Shown here: one piece after another, positions 20,701 through 30,939 of the stretch | How the letters are laid out: the number at the start of each line of letters is the position of its first letter | Numbering within the stretch: position 1 is the stretch's first letter | Source: Chytriomyces cf. hyalinus JEL632 | Lineage: Eukaryota > Chytridiomycota > Chytridiomycetes > Chytridiales > Chytriomycetaceae | Assembly (NCBI GenBank): GCA_025435555.1 | Contig: JAIWWG010000091.1 | Span: forward strand, 53,058 to 117,057 | Direction of reading: 5' to 3' | DNA length: 64,000 nt | The notes under the pieces: model-generated | Database searches by the model: none | The model's input: the letters and a program-made list of their open reading frames with translations, nothing else | Told to the model about the DNA's origin: nothing | Program-made: the position numbers and the translations under genes

Positions 20701-21610
20701 GCCTCACATGATTTGCATTTGTCATCGCCAATTTTCAAGCACTCAAAATGGGATTTCGAGTTGAAATCAAAATAAGGGGGTTGTCAAAGCATGAAAATAT
20801 GCGGCGTCATCAGTTCCAGCAGCAGCAGCAACAGTCCTCACATGCGTCGTGGGTTATCGAAAACGGTGAGGGCAATGTTAAATGGATAGGTGAAGATTGC
20901 GTGGCCGGCGGCCTTGACATTCCGCTTACTCGATCCCTTCCACCACCAGAGAATTCCGCACTGATCCACGGGGCTTCCAGCAATACTTCGTCTTGCCTGC
21001 GAATCCAATACTTGCCCGAAATGCAATCAGATCCAATGAAGCCAAATCTATATCTGAGGACCTGAAAGCCGATGAATGATATGAAACAGACTTGGATGCA
21101 TGAATACCGAAGAATACCGAATGCGAAACCAGAAAAACCGTGTCTCCCCGAATGATGATCGAAAAAAATGACCCCAAATCCTTGCGTGGCAGCACGAAGT
21201 TGGCTCCCACCGAGCAGCGTTGGAGATGGAAGGACATTTGGAAATTTTTTGGAGCCGACGCTTGGGCCACAGTTATATTCGGATGCGCGACTCAAGAACG
21301 ACAAACTCGAAAAAGCACTGCAGAACAGATTCGGATTAGTGCTCCTTAAAATATTGACTCATGAATTGTGAGCCTGCTGAATCAGATGGGTGTCGGAATG
21401 GAACTCGGGAATGCGCGCCGGGTATGAATCGATGGGCAAAGAAGTCTCGATGCCCAAATGGCCTTCGAATTCTCAGCGCTGACGAATTCAGTCTCCCTCC
21501 GACGTGGCGTGTTGCTTTTGACTGAAGCTGTGGATGAGGTTCGTAATTTTTACGTTAAATTCAGGAGCGTTTAAACGTCCGAATTAGTTTGAATCCCGCT
21601 TTTTTCTCTC
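20690..21610 (+). repeat. Region R, copy 1 (with decayed coding remnants)
   Basis: Matches 30013-30935 over most of its length with many substitutions and small indels, and lies directly upstream of family X copy B as the other lies upstream of copy C. Plus-strand remnants look coding: KLEKALQNRFGLVLLKILTH at about 21307-21365 and MGVGMELGNARR plus SLRRGVLLLTEAVDEVRN at about 21390-21545. The latter parallel FELGNERLSESLG and NLDQRGVLQLILAVDDTR in the other copy. Frames are broken in both. Protein family not recognised. Confidence 0.65.
21575..21584 (+). promoter_or_regulatory. Shared upstream box ACGTCCGAAT of family X
   Basis: The same 10-mer occurs at 17327-17336 and 30873-30882, each upstream of a family X copy. 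In copies B and C it is followed by CCCGCT, a T-rich stretch and CTCTCAC before the start codon. It could be a promoter element or simply duplicated flank. Confidence 0.5.
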
Positions 21611-21622
21611 ACAAAAACAAAG

Positions 21623-23560
21623 ATGACTAACGAATACACCCAACTCATGTCTGTCCTCACCGCCGCTCTGGATGACTCCATAGTGGTAAGATGTATCCCT
21701 CTCCAACACCACCCCCTCCCACACATCTCTGGCATTGTTGTGATGTCGGATGCCGAATTACGCGTGGTCAACACGTCAAGTTCTCACTCCCATATTTGCG
21801 CCCGTGCGCTGGACCTCTTTCACGCATCGTCAGATTTCTGAATACTTGGGATGGCGGAGGCGGAGGCCTTTTCACCGTGTGCTGGATATATGTGTCATCT
21901 TTGTTTGGATGTTTGGCTTGGGCAACTCTCCCTCCATCCCTCCCTCCCCATTCTCATACACGCGCTGCACATCTTTTCTGGCTGTCTTTCTCTAACATGT
22001 TCTTTCTTGTATCCACATCAGATTGTCGCCTTCGCTGCCATCGTCGGACTTGGCTTGCTTGTCAATGCCGTCGCCGTCTTTGCGATTGGCCTTGCACTCT
22101 ACTGTTCGCACTGCCATCTCCAGCATGAGATTGCCTCCTTGAAGCGAGAAACACCAAAGTCATCCAACTCGCTCCTGGAGACTGTCACGCGTGAACGAGA
22201 CGCTTTGCGCGTCGAACTCGCGGCCCTTAGACGCGTGAGTTTACTCTGATTGAACTTATTTTATTTGCATGACGTATGCTGAACATGTGTTTTCATTTAG
22301 TCGACCCACGGACCATTGCCAGCCGGAGCAATCGATGCCATCAGTCGCGGTCCGTCTCCGATTAGTCCATCTACCCCAGCTCTGTCATCATTTCTCCACG
22401 TGACAAACATCCCGTCAGCCACGCCCCTGTCTGCCGCCCCGCAATCCACTGCCGAACCCGCCACCACTATCTCGTTGACCCCATCATTCACCAACACACC
22501 AACCGACAAGGCCAATCCAACAGAACTCACCGTCACTCCCACCATACCTGTCATCAACCCACAACCCGTTAATCAAGTGGCACTTGCCGCTGAAGCGCGC
22601 TTCGGCCTCATTAACTGTCCAGCTTTGGCGGCCAGTGCCCAATCCGCTACAACATCCCCTCAGTCACCCACATTTACCACCGCACCCACAACCAAGTCCA
22701 ACACGTCGACCACCAACACCACAATGGCCGCTGGAGCAAGACGCGCCCTCATTAAGCGCGCTCCGGCGGCCATCAGTCCATCCACACCGTCACCTTTACC
22801 AAGACCTACCGCCACCAACACCACCACAGCCGCTGGAGCAACATACGCCCTCATTAAGCGCGCTCCGGCGGGGGCAGTCGCCACCACCACCACCACCACC
22901 ACCACCACATCCACCACCAAACCCGCAGTCAAGACCAGCCCAGCCCAGTTCACTCCCTCGCATCCACCCCGGTTGAACTCGCCCCGGTCCAACAAGTCCA
23001 ACAAGCCCAGCCCACTTGGTCGATCCTGGGTGACTGCACCGTCCACACCATCACCACCACACGACGCCATACCCACCACTGTCAAACCTGCCACACCCAC
23101 CGCCGTCAAGCCAGCTACACCCACATCCAAGCCAACCTACACACCCGACAAGGCGACCCTTGCCGCAGCAGCCATCATAGGTCTCATTAGCCGAGGCTCT
23201 GCAGGCAAGGGTCCATTCACGCCCACAAAACTACCTGGACTTGACAAGACACCCGCCAGCAACACCCATCACAACGCCAAGCCGCACTCTCGCGCAAGCA
23301 AGCCATTTCACCGCCAATGTGACGCCGAGCAAGGTGCCGCTCCCATCACCAGACTCTTACGAACGCGCGTTTTTCGCGGAGGAGAAATACTTTTCCAAGC
23401 TCCAGTTCCCGAAGGCGCTCCGTCCGTTGCCAGTATTGAAACAGTACAACAGTGTGGCTGTACAAGCATTCGCCATGGTAGTGCAAGAGCTGGTAATATT
23501 GATATTTTTTTGCATGTTTACTTTGCATGCTGACACTGTCGATGATTTAGAAGGTTCGGT
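21623..23560 (+). pseudogene. Family X copy B (best preserved; C-terminal frameshift)
   Basis: Exon 1 21623-21685 (MTNEYTQLMSVLTAALDDSI). Intron 21686-22021 is long for this locus (336 nt). Exon 2 22022-22234 has a transmembrane helix (IVAFAAIVGLGLLVNAVAVF) and a heptad-like segment (LLETVTRERDALRVELAAL). Intron 22235-22300. Exon 3 from 22301 is about 400 codons, rich in Thr/Pro/Ser/Ala. It carries five copies of an Ala-rich motif around LISR/LINC/LIKR, then GKGPFTPTKLPGLDKTP. One extra C at about 23260 relative to copy A shifts the frame, so the conserved KVPLPSPDSYERAFFAEEKY (about 23331-23390) is out of frame and the protein would end at 23533. A GTAATATTG donor follows at 23493. Probably a single-pass membrane protein; function unknown. 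Confidence 0.6.
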
Positions 23561-23640
23561 TTAAAAGTTCAAAAGCGCATCAACTCCAACGGAATCAGTC
23601 ACCTCGCATCAGCTGTTGACTGTGCAAGCATCGGCCTATA

Positions 23641-23697
23641 TTTATCCTTTTTATGAACATTTTATTTATCTTTTATATTTAATAAATTCTGTAACGT
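23641..23697 (+). repeat. Shared 3' tail of family X copies
   Basis: ATCCTTTT, ATGAACATT, TTTATCTTTTATA and TTTAATAAATTCTGT recur after copies A (about 19614-19662), B (here) and C (about 32831-32885), and in shortened form after X0 and X1. It holds an AATAAA-like element (TTAATAAAT) and probably includes the polyadenylation signal. Confidence 0.65.
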
Positions 23698-23965
23698 CTT
23701 TGATTGGTTCAAACGTTCGTCGCTTCAACGTGCTTCAGAAAAAGCGCCTAGTGCGCGATTGTCGATTGCATTTTCATTCCTTAACAAATAGCGACTTTCT
23801 CTTTCACAAGCTTTTACCCACCTAACGTTCCATCGATTGTTCCACATCCGCAACGCATTTTGCTCGTGTATTCTTCTGTTCGTCACATTCATAAAATATA
23901 CAAGAAAGTTGCTGAAAACGCGACAAACCTGAAATTATTTTGCAAATAAGCACCATGAAATTTAT

Positions 23966-25843
23966 TCAGTTGACAGGGAGTTCCAAGACATACTGCTGCA
24001 GACCAGCAATTGAATACACAGGCTTCTGACCTGCCATTGCCACGAACTTTTGTTTGGTGAATTTCTGAAAACGATGTGGCGGCACAACAAAGAACAACTT
24101 GGGCTTTTTGAAGGAACGGCACACAAGTTTTAACATTGCCACTCCACGTATTGGATGTTCAGCACCAACAGTAAATTGAAACATTCACTGCGGGCTTAAT
24201 GAGTCGATCGCTGGGAAATTGTCATCATCAGATGGCTCATGATACTGCAGAATAGGCTTGTGTGGAATAGAATCCTTTCCAAAAGCAACGCGTACGCTAC
24301 CAAATTTATGCAACGTCAGGTTCGAAGTCTTGTTAGTCACCAAGTTGCGACATTTGGGTGTTCTGCCACCGGTAGAAAAAACACGGTGCCCATATATCTC
24401 AAACAAATGACGTGATATCTCATTTGGGCAACCGCCAAACATTTCTTTGAGGTTTGTTATCATTTGAGCTGCATGTTTCTCCCACAATTGTTCGCCAATG
24501 TAGTCGGAAGCAATGTCTACGCACTTGAATTGATATTGGCCATCATCAGAGACAATGACATGAAGGAATATTTTCGTGGGGTTCCCAATGTTGCGAACGC
24601 CTTTCACAGCGTCCACATCTGCCAGTGCGGCTTCCATTTTGTCAGGCGCTTTCGGCTGATTTGGATAGAAAATAGATCGCGCAACCCCACCGTATCTGCG
24701 GTACCGTTCGAGGACCGTAACCATAGGTAAAGTCAAGTAACAGCCATCGTGGCATGACTGCAGTTCAGCTGAAGCCCAAGTTGGAAAATACCATTCCATT
24801 GCTTTTCTTTGTTTGACAAACTCCTTGTAATGATCCGACCGAGGAGAAGCAATAAACAGAGAAACACATGATGACGGTGCAGGTTGGGAGTCACGCCCGT
24901 CGATAATGTAGAAGGTGTCTGGTTGTCGCACTATAACTTCGGCATCAAGTTTTGACTTTCCGACCACGGAGTACGTTTCCAAGTCATAGCATATGTAGGA
25001 GGAGCCAGCATGATAGAGAACTCGAATAGGTTTGAAACTCCGCGACGAAGAGGCAAGTAGGGAGGAAGAGGAGGCAGAAGTAGACGCACTTGGAGTTGCC
25101 ACCACTGGAAACGCATCCCGGTCCTTCAGCAAGCGATATAATATGTAGATGACGAAAAGCGACTTTCCAACTCCTGGAGTTCCAGAAATTCCAAAGCATT
25201 CCAGCCCTTGTCCAATTCTGTTCATGAGGAGAGCAAACACATCTTCGTAGCATTTTCGAACAAACAGCTTCTCAACCTTCTCCAGCGAATAGGGCATAAG
25301 CGCATGCGATGACGAGACGATGCAGCCATCCACTAACTCTGCGGTTCTGAAGGCTTTGAATTGGGCTGTCAGATCATCAAAGGTTGGCTTTTTGGAAGCG
25401 GGTTTCGTTGAATCCACGTCAGCAAAAAGCGCTCCTTCTGAATTGGTCAATACAGTGGCCCCGAATGAAACAGAACGTTCAGTGGGAGTTGGAAAGGAGA
25501 GCGTTGATTCAAAGAAGTCAAAAAGTAAAGGCAAAGGGAGCCACTCACCGTTGACGCCCTTCTTCGGCACGACGACAAACAGCGGCATATCCTCGCTCCC
25601 TCCTCCATCTCCAACCAGCGCACTGGCTTTGAGCGGTATCTTCGCAGTGATGTCGTCCTTGGTTGAGTAGACCTTCAACTGCGCAGCCACTCCTTCGATA
25701 ATCCTTTGATTCTCCTCCCACACTTTCTTTGTCAAGTGCGCCATGTTCGCATCAGTGCTCATAGACACGAGATACACACCGACACCGTCGAAGGCCGGCT
25801 GGCCTCCTTCGTCAACCAGAAGGTACCAAACATCTCGATTCAT
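23966..25843 (-). pseudogene. Crinkler (CRN) / RHS-type P-loop protein with in-frame TGA
   Basis: Start set at ATG 25841-25843 (MNRDVWYLLVDEGG). Residues 1-95 form a CRN-type header: a ubiquitin-like fold pattern ending in MPLFVVVP. A Walker A loop GTPGVGKS is at residues 221-228, a Walker B-like FYIIDGRD follows, and an effector/RHS-type C-terminal region comes last. The order is that of CRN-RHS proteins, known as secreted or nuclear effectors in oomycetes and chytrids and related to retrotransposon-hot-spot proteins. At 24185-24187 an in-frame TGA separates FPAIDSLSPQ from MFQFTVGAEHPI. Coding then continues in the same frame through FFVVPPHRFQ to YVLELPVN, stop at 23966. The join corresponds to a continuous stretch in the family, so nothing seems missing. 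An optional 111-nt intron (25438-25548, GTGAGT...TTCAG) lies after the header and keeps frame either way. Confidence 0.75.
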
Positions 25844-26440
25844 TTTTATGGGCGACAAATTTTTGCTTTTCGGAACAAAACCAAACAAACCACAGTCTCC
25901 CCTTCAATAACAACACTGTCACTACTGGAGCATCTTCATAGGTCGCGCCCGCTCTGGTAACAGCGCAGGTGTCCATCAAATACCGCATGTCAGAGTTGTC
26001 AGTCTCCTCCATTCCACACTGCAGTCCTTTTCCAGACTCGTGTGGGCTTGTTTCTTGGAGGGATGCGGTGGTGTGTATGGATCTGCATTACCTTATTGAT
26101 ACTTTCTTTTGGATACAAATGGCTAAACGGATTCTGCATGGTTGCAGTCAATGCACTCAGCAATGCTCTTTGTCCCACACTTCGCTCATCCCACTGCAAA
26201 AAACACCCTTGAATGGACCCTAGACCAGTTCAAGGTGTCCGAGTCACTGTTATTGAGTTTTTTGGTGAAAGAGTATTCTTTTATTCGTCCGAACATGCCG
26301 TGTTAAATACTCAAAATAAAGTCCGATAGAAATGTAATAAGAAAGACCGGTGGCTAATGAACAACAATAAAACAATCTCATGAACCACCCAAGTGCCGCC
26401 CAACAATCTCATGGGCGGTGGCTCTCAGCCGGGGACTTCA
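25844..26440. other. Intergenic between CRN gene and primase-helicase relic
   Basis: No coding region is supported. The only open frames are short and without domains. It would contain the CRN promoter. Confidence 0.5.
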
Positions 26441-26459
26441 ACAACTGTATCCAAACCTA

Positions 26460-29076
26460 TGCGAATTCTTGGCCATCCCCGACCACACTGCAACAAAGGT
26501 CAAAGCATATTTTGACTTTGACCTCAAGTTTGATTCTGAGGATCTTGCTCCATCAGAGAATGACAAGTATTGAATTGTCCAGGTGTTGATGTGCTCAGTG
26601 GCTTCTGCATTTGTGCCCAATCTGAACCACTCCCAAATTGTGGTGGCTTCTCGCCACTGCGCTTACGTACCTGACCGCAAGTTCAAGATCTCTTACCGAC
26701 TGTACGTTCTGGGCGGGTGGACAGCAATGAACGAACTGAGTTCCGTCATCAAGCACATTCAAGTCCATCCCGATTGTGTTGTGGATGTCAAAAACTACCT
26801 TCCCAACCCTCTGTTGGACACCTCCGTGTACTCGAAAGGAAGGAAGATGAACTGCTTGGGGAAATCTTAAACTGTCGAGGATCCTCGTCTTTTGCTCCCA
26901 TGCAGCGACAAGTTCCACCTGGAGGATTTCCTTATTCAGTACGTCCCGGACACTTAGCCTCAGTTGGCTTGGTCGACATCATTCTCCTTTTTTGGTCTGT
27001 TGTCGGTATCCGCGTTGCCGTTGTCGAGAACAAGTCACGCACCAGCGTCCGATGACAGGACTTACTTTGTCATCAGCAATGAGGACGACCTTGACGTCTT
27101 GAAACAACTTGAATTGCGTCCCAGGGAGTGTCTGGCATTCAAAAAATATGCCAAGGTGGGTCACCTTTTGCGTTTGTTCTTTGGCGGAAGTTAATTCGGT
27201 GCATTTTGGCAGTGCTACAGGTCAAATTGGATGACTTGTATTGTTTTCACTTGGAGCGCAAGCACACCAGCAACAGAGCGTTCCTGGTCATCTCGGCAAC
27301 TGCAGTGACTCAGAAGTCCTCAAGTCTGCACTGCGCCACCAATCTGGCGGCTACGTTCAAAACTGCAATTGGTGTGTTTCCCAGTGAATTTCGTGCTGTG
27401 GTTGCGCACCTTTTGCTTGAGGAATCGCAGGTGTCACATGAGTCTCCCTCAGAAGTGCAAATCAACCAGCCCAGCAACGCTTTGACCATCACAACGACAT
27501 ATTCCCGGGTTCCGCCCAACTTGAGTGTGTTCGCAAGGACAATATTTTGGTTTCCAAAGTGATGAAGGGCTCTACCAGAGACGTAATGGCTGATTTGGAC
27601 GGTATACTTCGTGTGAAGCATGATCCTTTTTGTAAAGGTACCCAGTATGCGCAGACATCGAGTCTAGGTCTGGTGATTGTGTGCGACGCGTGTGCGTTTA
27701 GGTTCCCCCAAAGGGAATCTGCCTTCATGGTGATCTCAGAGAAGCAGTTTCCATCCCTGTGTAGTTTTCTCGTTCAGGTCAACAACAATATCACCAACAT
27801 CACGGTCAACAACTACAATGCCGATTGATTGCAGTTGGACTTCAATTTGGTCATGTTCAAAAGTTTTAATGCCCGTGCAGGCGACATCTATCATAAGGGC
27901 AAAAACCTTTTTGGGGTAGTTCCTAAAAAGGGTGCAGTTGAATGGTGGGGTTGGGATACCAGGTTGACCAGGTGGACGGTAGAGAAGCATTTTGTCGAGT
28001 ACTTTTGCATGATGACCATGGTCGCATATTATGAGCAGGCGCAACAGTACTTTCGCTTACATATGGCCGACCCTACTCTCGCAAAGAACAGGGATATCCG
28101 CTTTGAGCAGATCTGCAAGCGTCTGAACGACTGTGAACTCGTTCATATTGTGCCGCCCACTGTAGGGAGCATGATCCAGACTTCAAAGATAAATTGGACG
28201 GGAATCCTGCTCTTATCGGTTTTACAAATGGTGTCTATGACCTCGATGCCAACGAGTTCCACCCCGCAAATCCTTCCGATTATATCACCATGTCCTGCGG
28301 ATACGCTTTTGAACGTGAAGTGAATCATGTCGTCAGGGCAGAAATCGACAAGTTTTTCGAAGACATTCAACCGCACGAAGACGTGCGGGTGGTCCAAAAA
28401 CACATGAATTGTTTCATATTTTCTCTGGAGAAACTCGTAACAGCAAGTCAGCTATCGCAGATGCCATGAAGTATGCCCTTGGCGACTATTTCACCACAAT
28501 CAAATCGACCCTTCTGACGGAGAAACAAGGCGCCAGTGCAGCAGCGTTGCCGGATTTGATGGACCTCATGAAACGTCGACTTGCCATTGCCAGTGAACCG
28601 GAGAAGGGGAAAACCATCAATACCGGATTCATGAAAAGGTTGACTGGAAATGACGATATTGTCGCTTGTCAGTTGTATGAAGAGATGGTCACTTTCAAAC
28701 CATCGCATGCTACAGGCCTCTTGACCAACGACATCCCTCCTATGGACCAGACGGATGCCGCGGTTAAGGCGCGGGTTGTGGTTGTTCCATTCCAAACCAC
28801 TTTTGTGGTGGTGGTAACACAGCCGAATCACCGCCTCATGGACGAACAACTGAAAAAAGGTCTCAAAAAGTGGGGGCCACAATTGATGTTGCATCTCATT
28901 GAGTGGCATACTTGGTATCGTTCCGAAGCTTGCGACCCAAGGCGCTGATGGACTCGACGGAATCGTATGCTCAAGAGAACAACATCCCTTACAGATGGTT
29001 CTTGACTTGCGCCACGGAAGACGAGACAGAGTGCATTCATCTCAGTAACATGTTTGAAAGGTTTGTCGAATGGTAG
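26460..29076 (+). pseudogene. D5-like primase-helicase relic (large-DNA-virus type)
   Basis: Ordered blocks match fused archaeo-eukaryotic-primase plus SF3-helicase proteins of the D5 family, best known from nucleocytoplasmic large DNA viruses. A primase DxD motif lies in AYFDFDLKF (about 26505-26531). KFKISYRLYVLGG and DTSVYSKGRKMN follow, then TVEDPRLLLPC...LEDFLIQYV. Next come a Cys-containing middle region, NPALIGFTNGVYDLD, the Walker A-like SGETRNSKSA (about 28418-28450), RRLAIASEPEKG, and a C-terminal NNIPYRWFLTC...LSNMFERFVEW ending at TAG about 29074-29076. It is multiply broken: TAA at 26868-26870 inside the primase, a stop after YVPDT, and frame changes near 28190, 28400 and 28945. 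Some breaks could be introns but not all. A non-functional endogenous viral element is the best reading. Confidence 0.8.
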
Positions 29077-29196
29077 CAAGAAACTGAAGGTCGCCCGTGA
29101 GATCAGGGCATTTGCCAAAGATCTCCTTAGTGAACACAGTCACAACAACTGAAAAGAAAATAAACCAAGGATAGAAATACCATGAAAAACACAACT

Positions 29197-29985
29197 CTAG
29201 TTCTTTTTGTTTTGCACCACCTGCCACGCAACCACTGCTGCAATGATAATCACAATCACCAAAATGATCCAGAAAATCATCCACTTGGTGCGTCGCGCGC
29301 TTGCCGCCTTCTTGTTGGCATCCGTAAGCTGCACAACACCCGCTTCAACGTTTCAAACAGTGTTGTCGACGAAGCGTTCAGAATCGTCGATCCATTCTTG
29401 TTGTTGCTGGGGGGGGGGGGGGGGGGGAATTCAAATTTTTGAAGATTAGTGGGAATAAGTCAAGTCCCTGTATGGAATCAAAACTCACGCTGATCATATC
29501 GCTCATTTCTTGCATGAGTTGCTGCAAAGCTCCCATGCTTTCAAGAACTTTGTTCAGTTCCTTTTGACGCTCCTGGACTGCGCTCAGCTGGCGTTGTTGA
29601 TCCGCGACACGCGAGGAAAGCATCATTTCCGCAAACACATCTCTTCCCGAATCCAACGCTGTGCAAAAGTTTAAAGTCAGCAAAGCCACGAAATTATCAT
29701 TCCCTAAATAGAATTTGGAACCTTCGTGAATCTCATGCTCCGACGCATTCGGTTTCGCAATCCTGTACTGCCGCGCAATCTGGTCCCGTTTCGACATTTT
29801 GATTTCATTCTGGACATTGAGAAAGCTTCCAGCCGCCGCTTGTAGCTTCTTTAAGCAAAACTCGTATCCCTTCCGAGTGTTTTTATCGGCCTTTCGAGAC
29901 TTTTGAAGAACTTTGAGAGCGTCGCGCGTTGCTTGGACAATGCTTGAAGTTTCGGTTATAAATGAATGACGGAGAATGGGAACCG
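29197..29985 (-). pseudogene. Truncated syntaxin duplicate
   Basis: A 5'-truncated copy of the syntaxin at 32972-34347. Exons equivalent to 3, 4 and 5 are present with the same splice sites (TETSSIVQATRDALKVL, SGRDVFAEMMLSS, WIDDSERFVDNTV), but exons 1-2 are missing and the sequence fuses to region R beyond about 29985. In the last exon CGA has become TGA (29353-29355). Its C-terminus, TKWMIFWIILVIVIII then VVAWQVVQNKKN and a stop at 29197-29199, looks like a normal SNARE anchor and differs in frame from that of the longer copy. The 3' splice site before the last exon contains a 19-base C tract. It abuts the viral relic on its other side. Confidence 0.8.
29409..29427 (+). repeat. 19-base G homopolymer
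   Basis: On the sense strand of the duplicated syntaxin this is a C19 run immediately before the AG acceptor of the last exon. The paralogue has only CCCC at the same place. Either a real expansion or an assembly artefact. Confidence 0.9.
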
Positions 29986-30012
29986 CGTCAAATAAAATTT
30001 CAAAGAAAACAA

Positions 30013-30935
30013 CTGCGCAACGAGCCATCGCAGTCAATCAAGCGTTGCTGATTCCAATTTTTAAGCACTCAAAATGGGGATGAGTTGAAATCAAAATAAG
30101 GGGCATGTCAAATAACAGACTCAAGCTCACCATCAGTTCCAGCTGCAGCTGCAGTCCTCAAATGCATCGTGGGACATCGACAACGGGGAGGGCAATGTTG
30201 AATTGATGGGTGAAGATTGAATGACCAACCGGCAGGTCTTGACTTTCTGTCGCTTACTCAATCCCTTCCACCACCAAGGCATTCCGCACTGATCCACGGA
30301 ACTTGCAATAGTTCGTCTTGCCTGCGAATTCAACGCATGTCCGTACTACAATTAGTCGCAATGAAGCCAAATCTGTATCAGATGAACTGAATACGGATGA
30401 ACTTCACGCATGAATACCGAATGCGAAAGGAGCAAAACCGTCACCCCCCGAATGAGCATTGAAGAAATGACGCCAAATCCTTGCGGAGCAGCAAGAAGTT
30501 GGCTCCCGCGAAGCAGCATTGGAGATGGAAGGACATTTCGAAATTTTATCCGAGTCACTGCTTGGGCCATTGTGATATTCGGATCCCATGAACTACAAAC
30601 TCGAAAATGCGCCGCAGAACAACTCGGAATACCGTTCCTCAGCATATTGGTTCATGAATTGTGGGAATGCTGAAGCAGGGATGCTGGATTCGAACTGGGG
30701 AATGAGCGACTGTCTGAATCGCTGGGCGAGGGGACTCTCGCATCAACGCTGAGAGGAATTCGAATTGTCAGCTCTGAAAAGTACAATCTCGACCAACGTG
30801 GCGTGTTGCAGCTGATTCTGGCTGTTGATGACACTCGAATTTCTTTCGCACAAATTTGGGGAACATTTTTCGACGTCCGAATAGATCCCGCTCTTTTTCT
30901 CTCACGAAAACAAAGTTGACCTGTCAATACGCGCA
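30013..30935 (+). repeat. Region R, copy 2
   Basis: Second full copy of region R, upstream of family X copy C. It begins at the TGCGCAACGAGCC junction also present at about 20690. It holds a plus-strand frame from about 30670 to 30920 with FELGNERLSESLG, TLRGIRIVSSEKYNLDQRGV and LQLILAVDDTRISF, the best-preserved piece of whatever gene R carried. An upstream part in the same frame (PFLSILVHELWEC) is cut off by a TGA. Confidence 0.65.
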
Positions 30936-30939
30936 AATC

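Noticed and set aside
20810-21304. Minus-strand 164-codon open frame in region R as a gene
   Set aside because: Its counterpart in the second copy of R is broken and differently framed, no domain is seen, and the plus strand of R shows better protein conservation.
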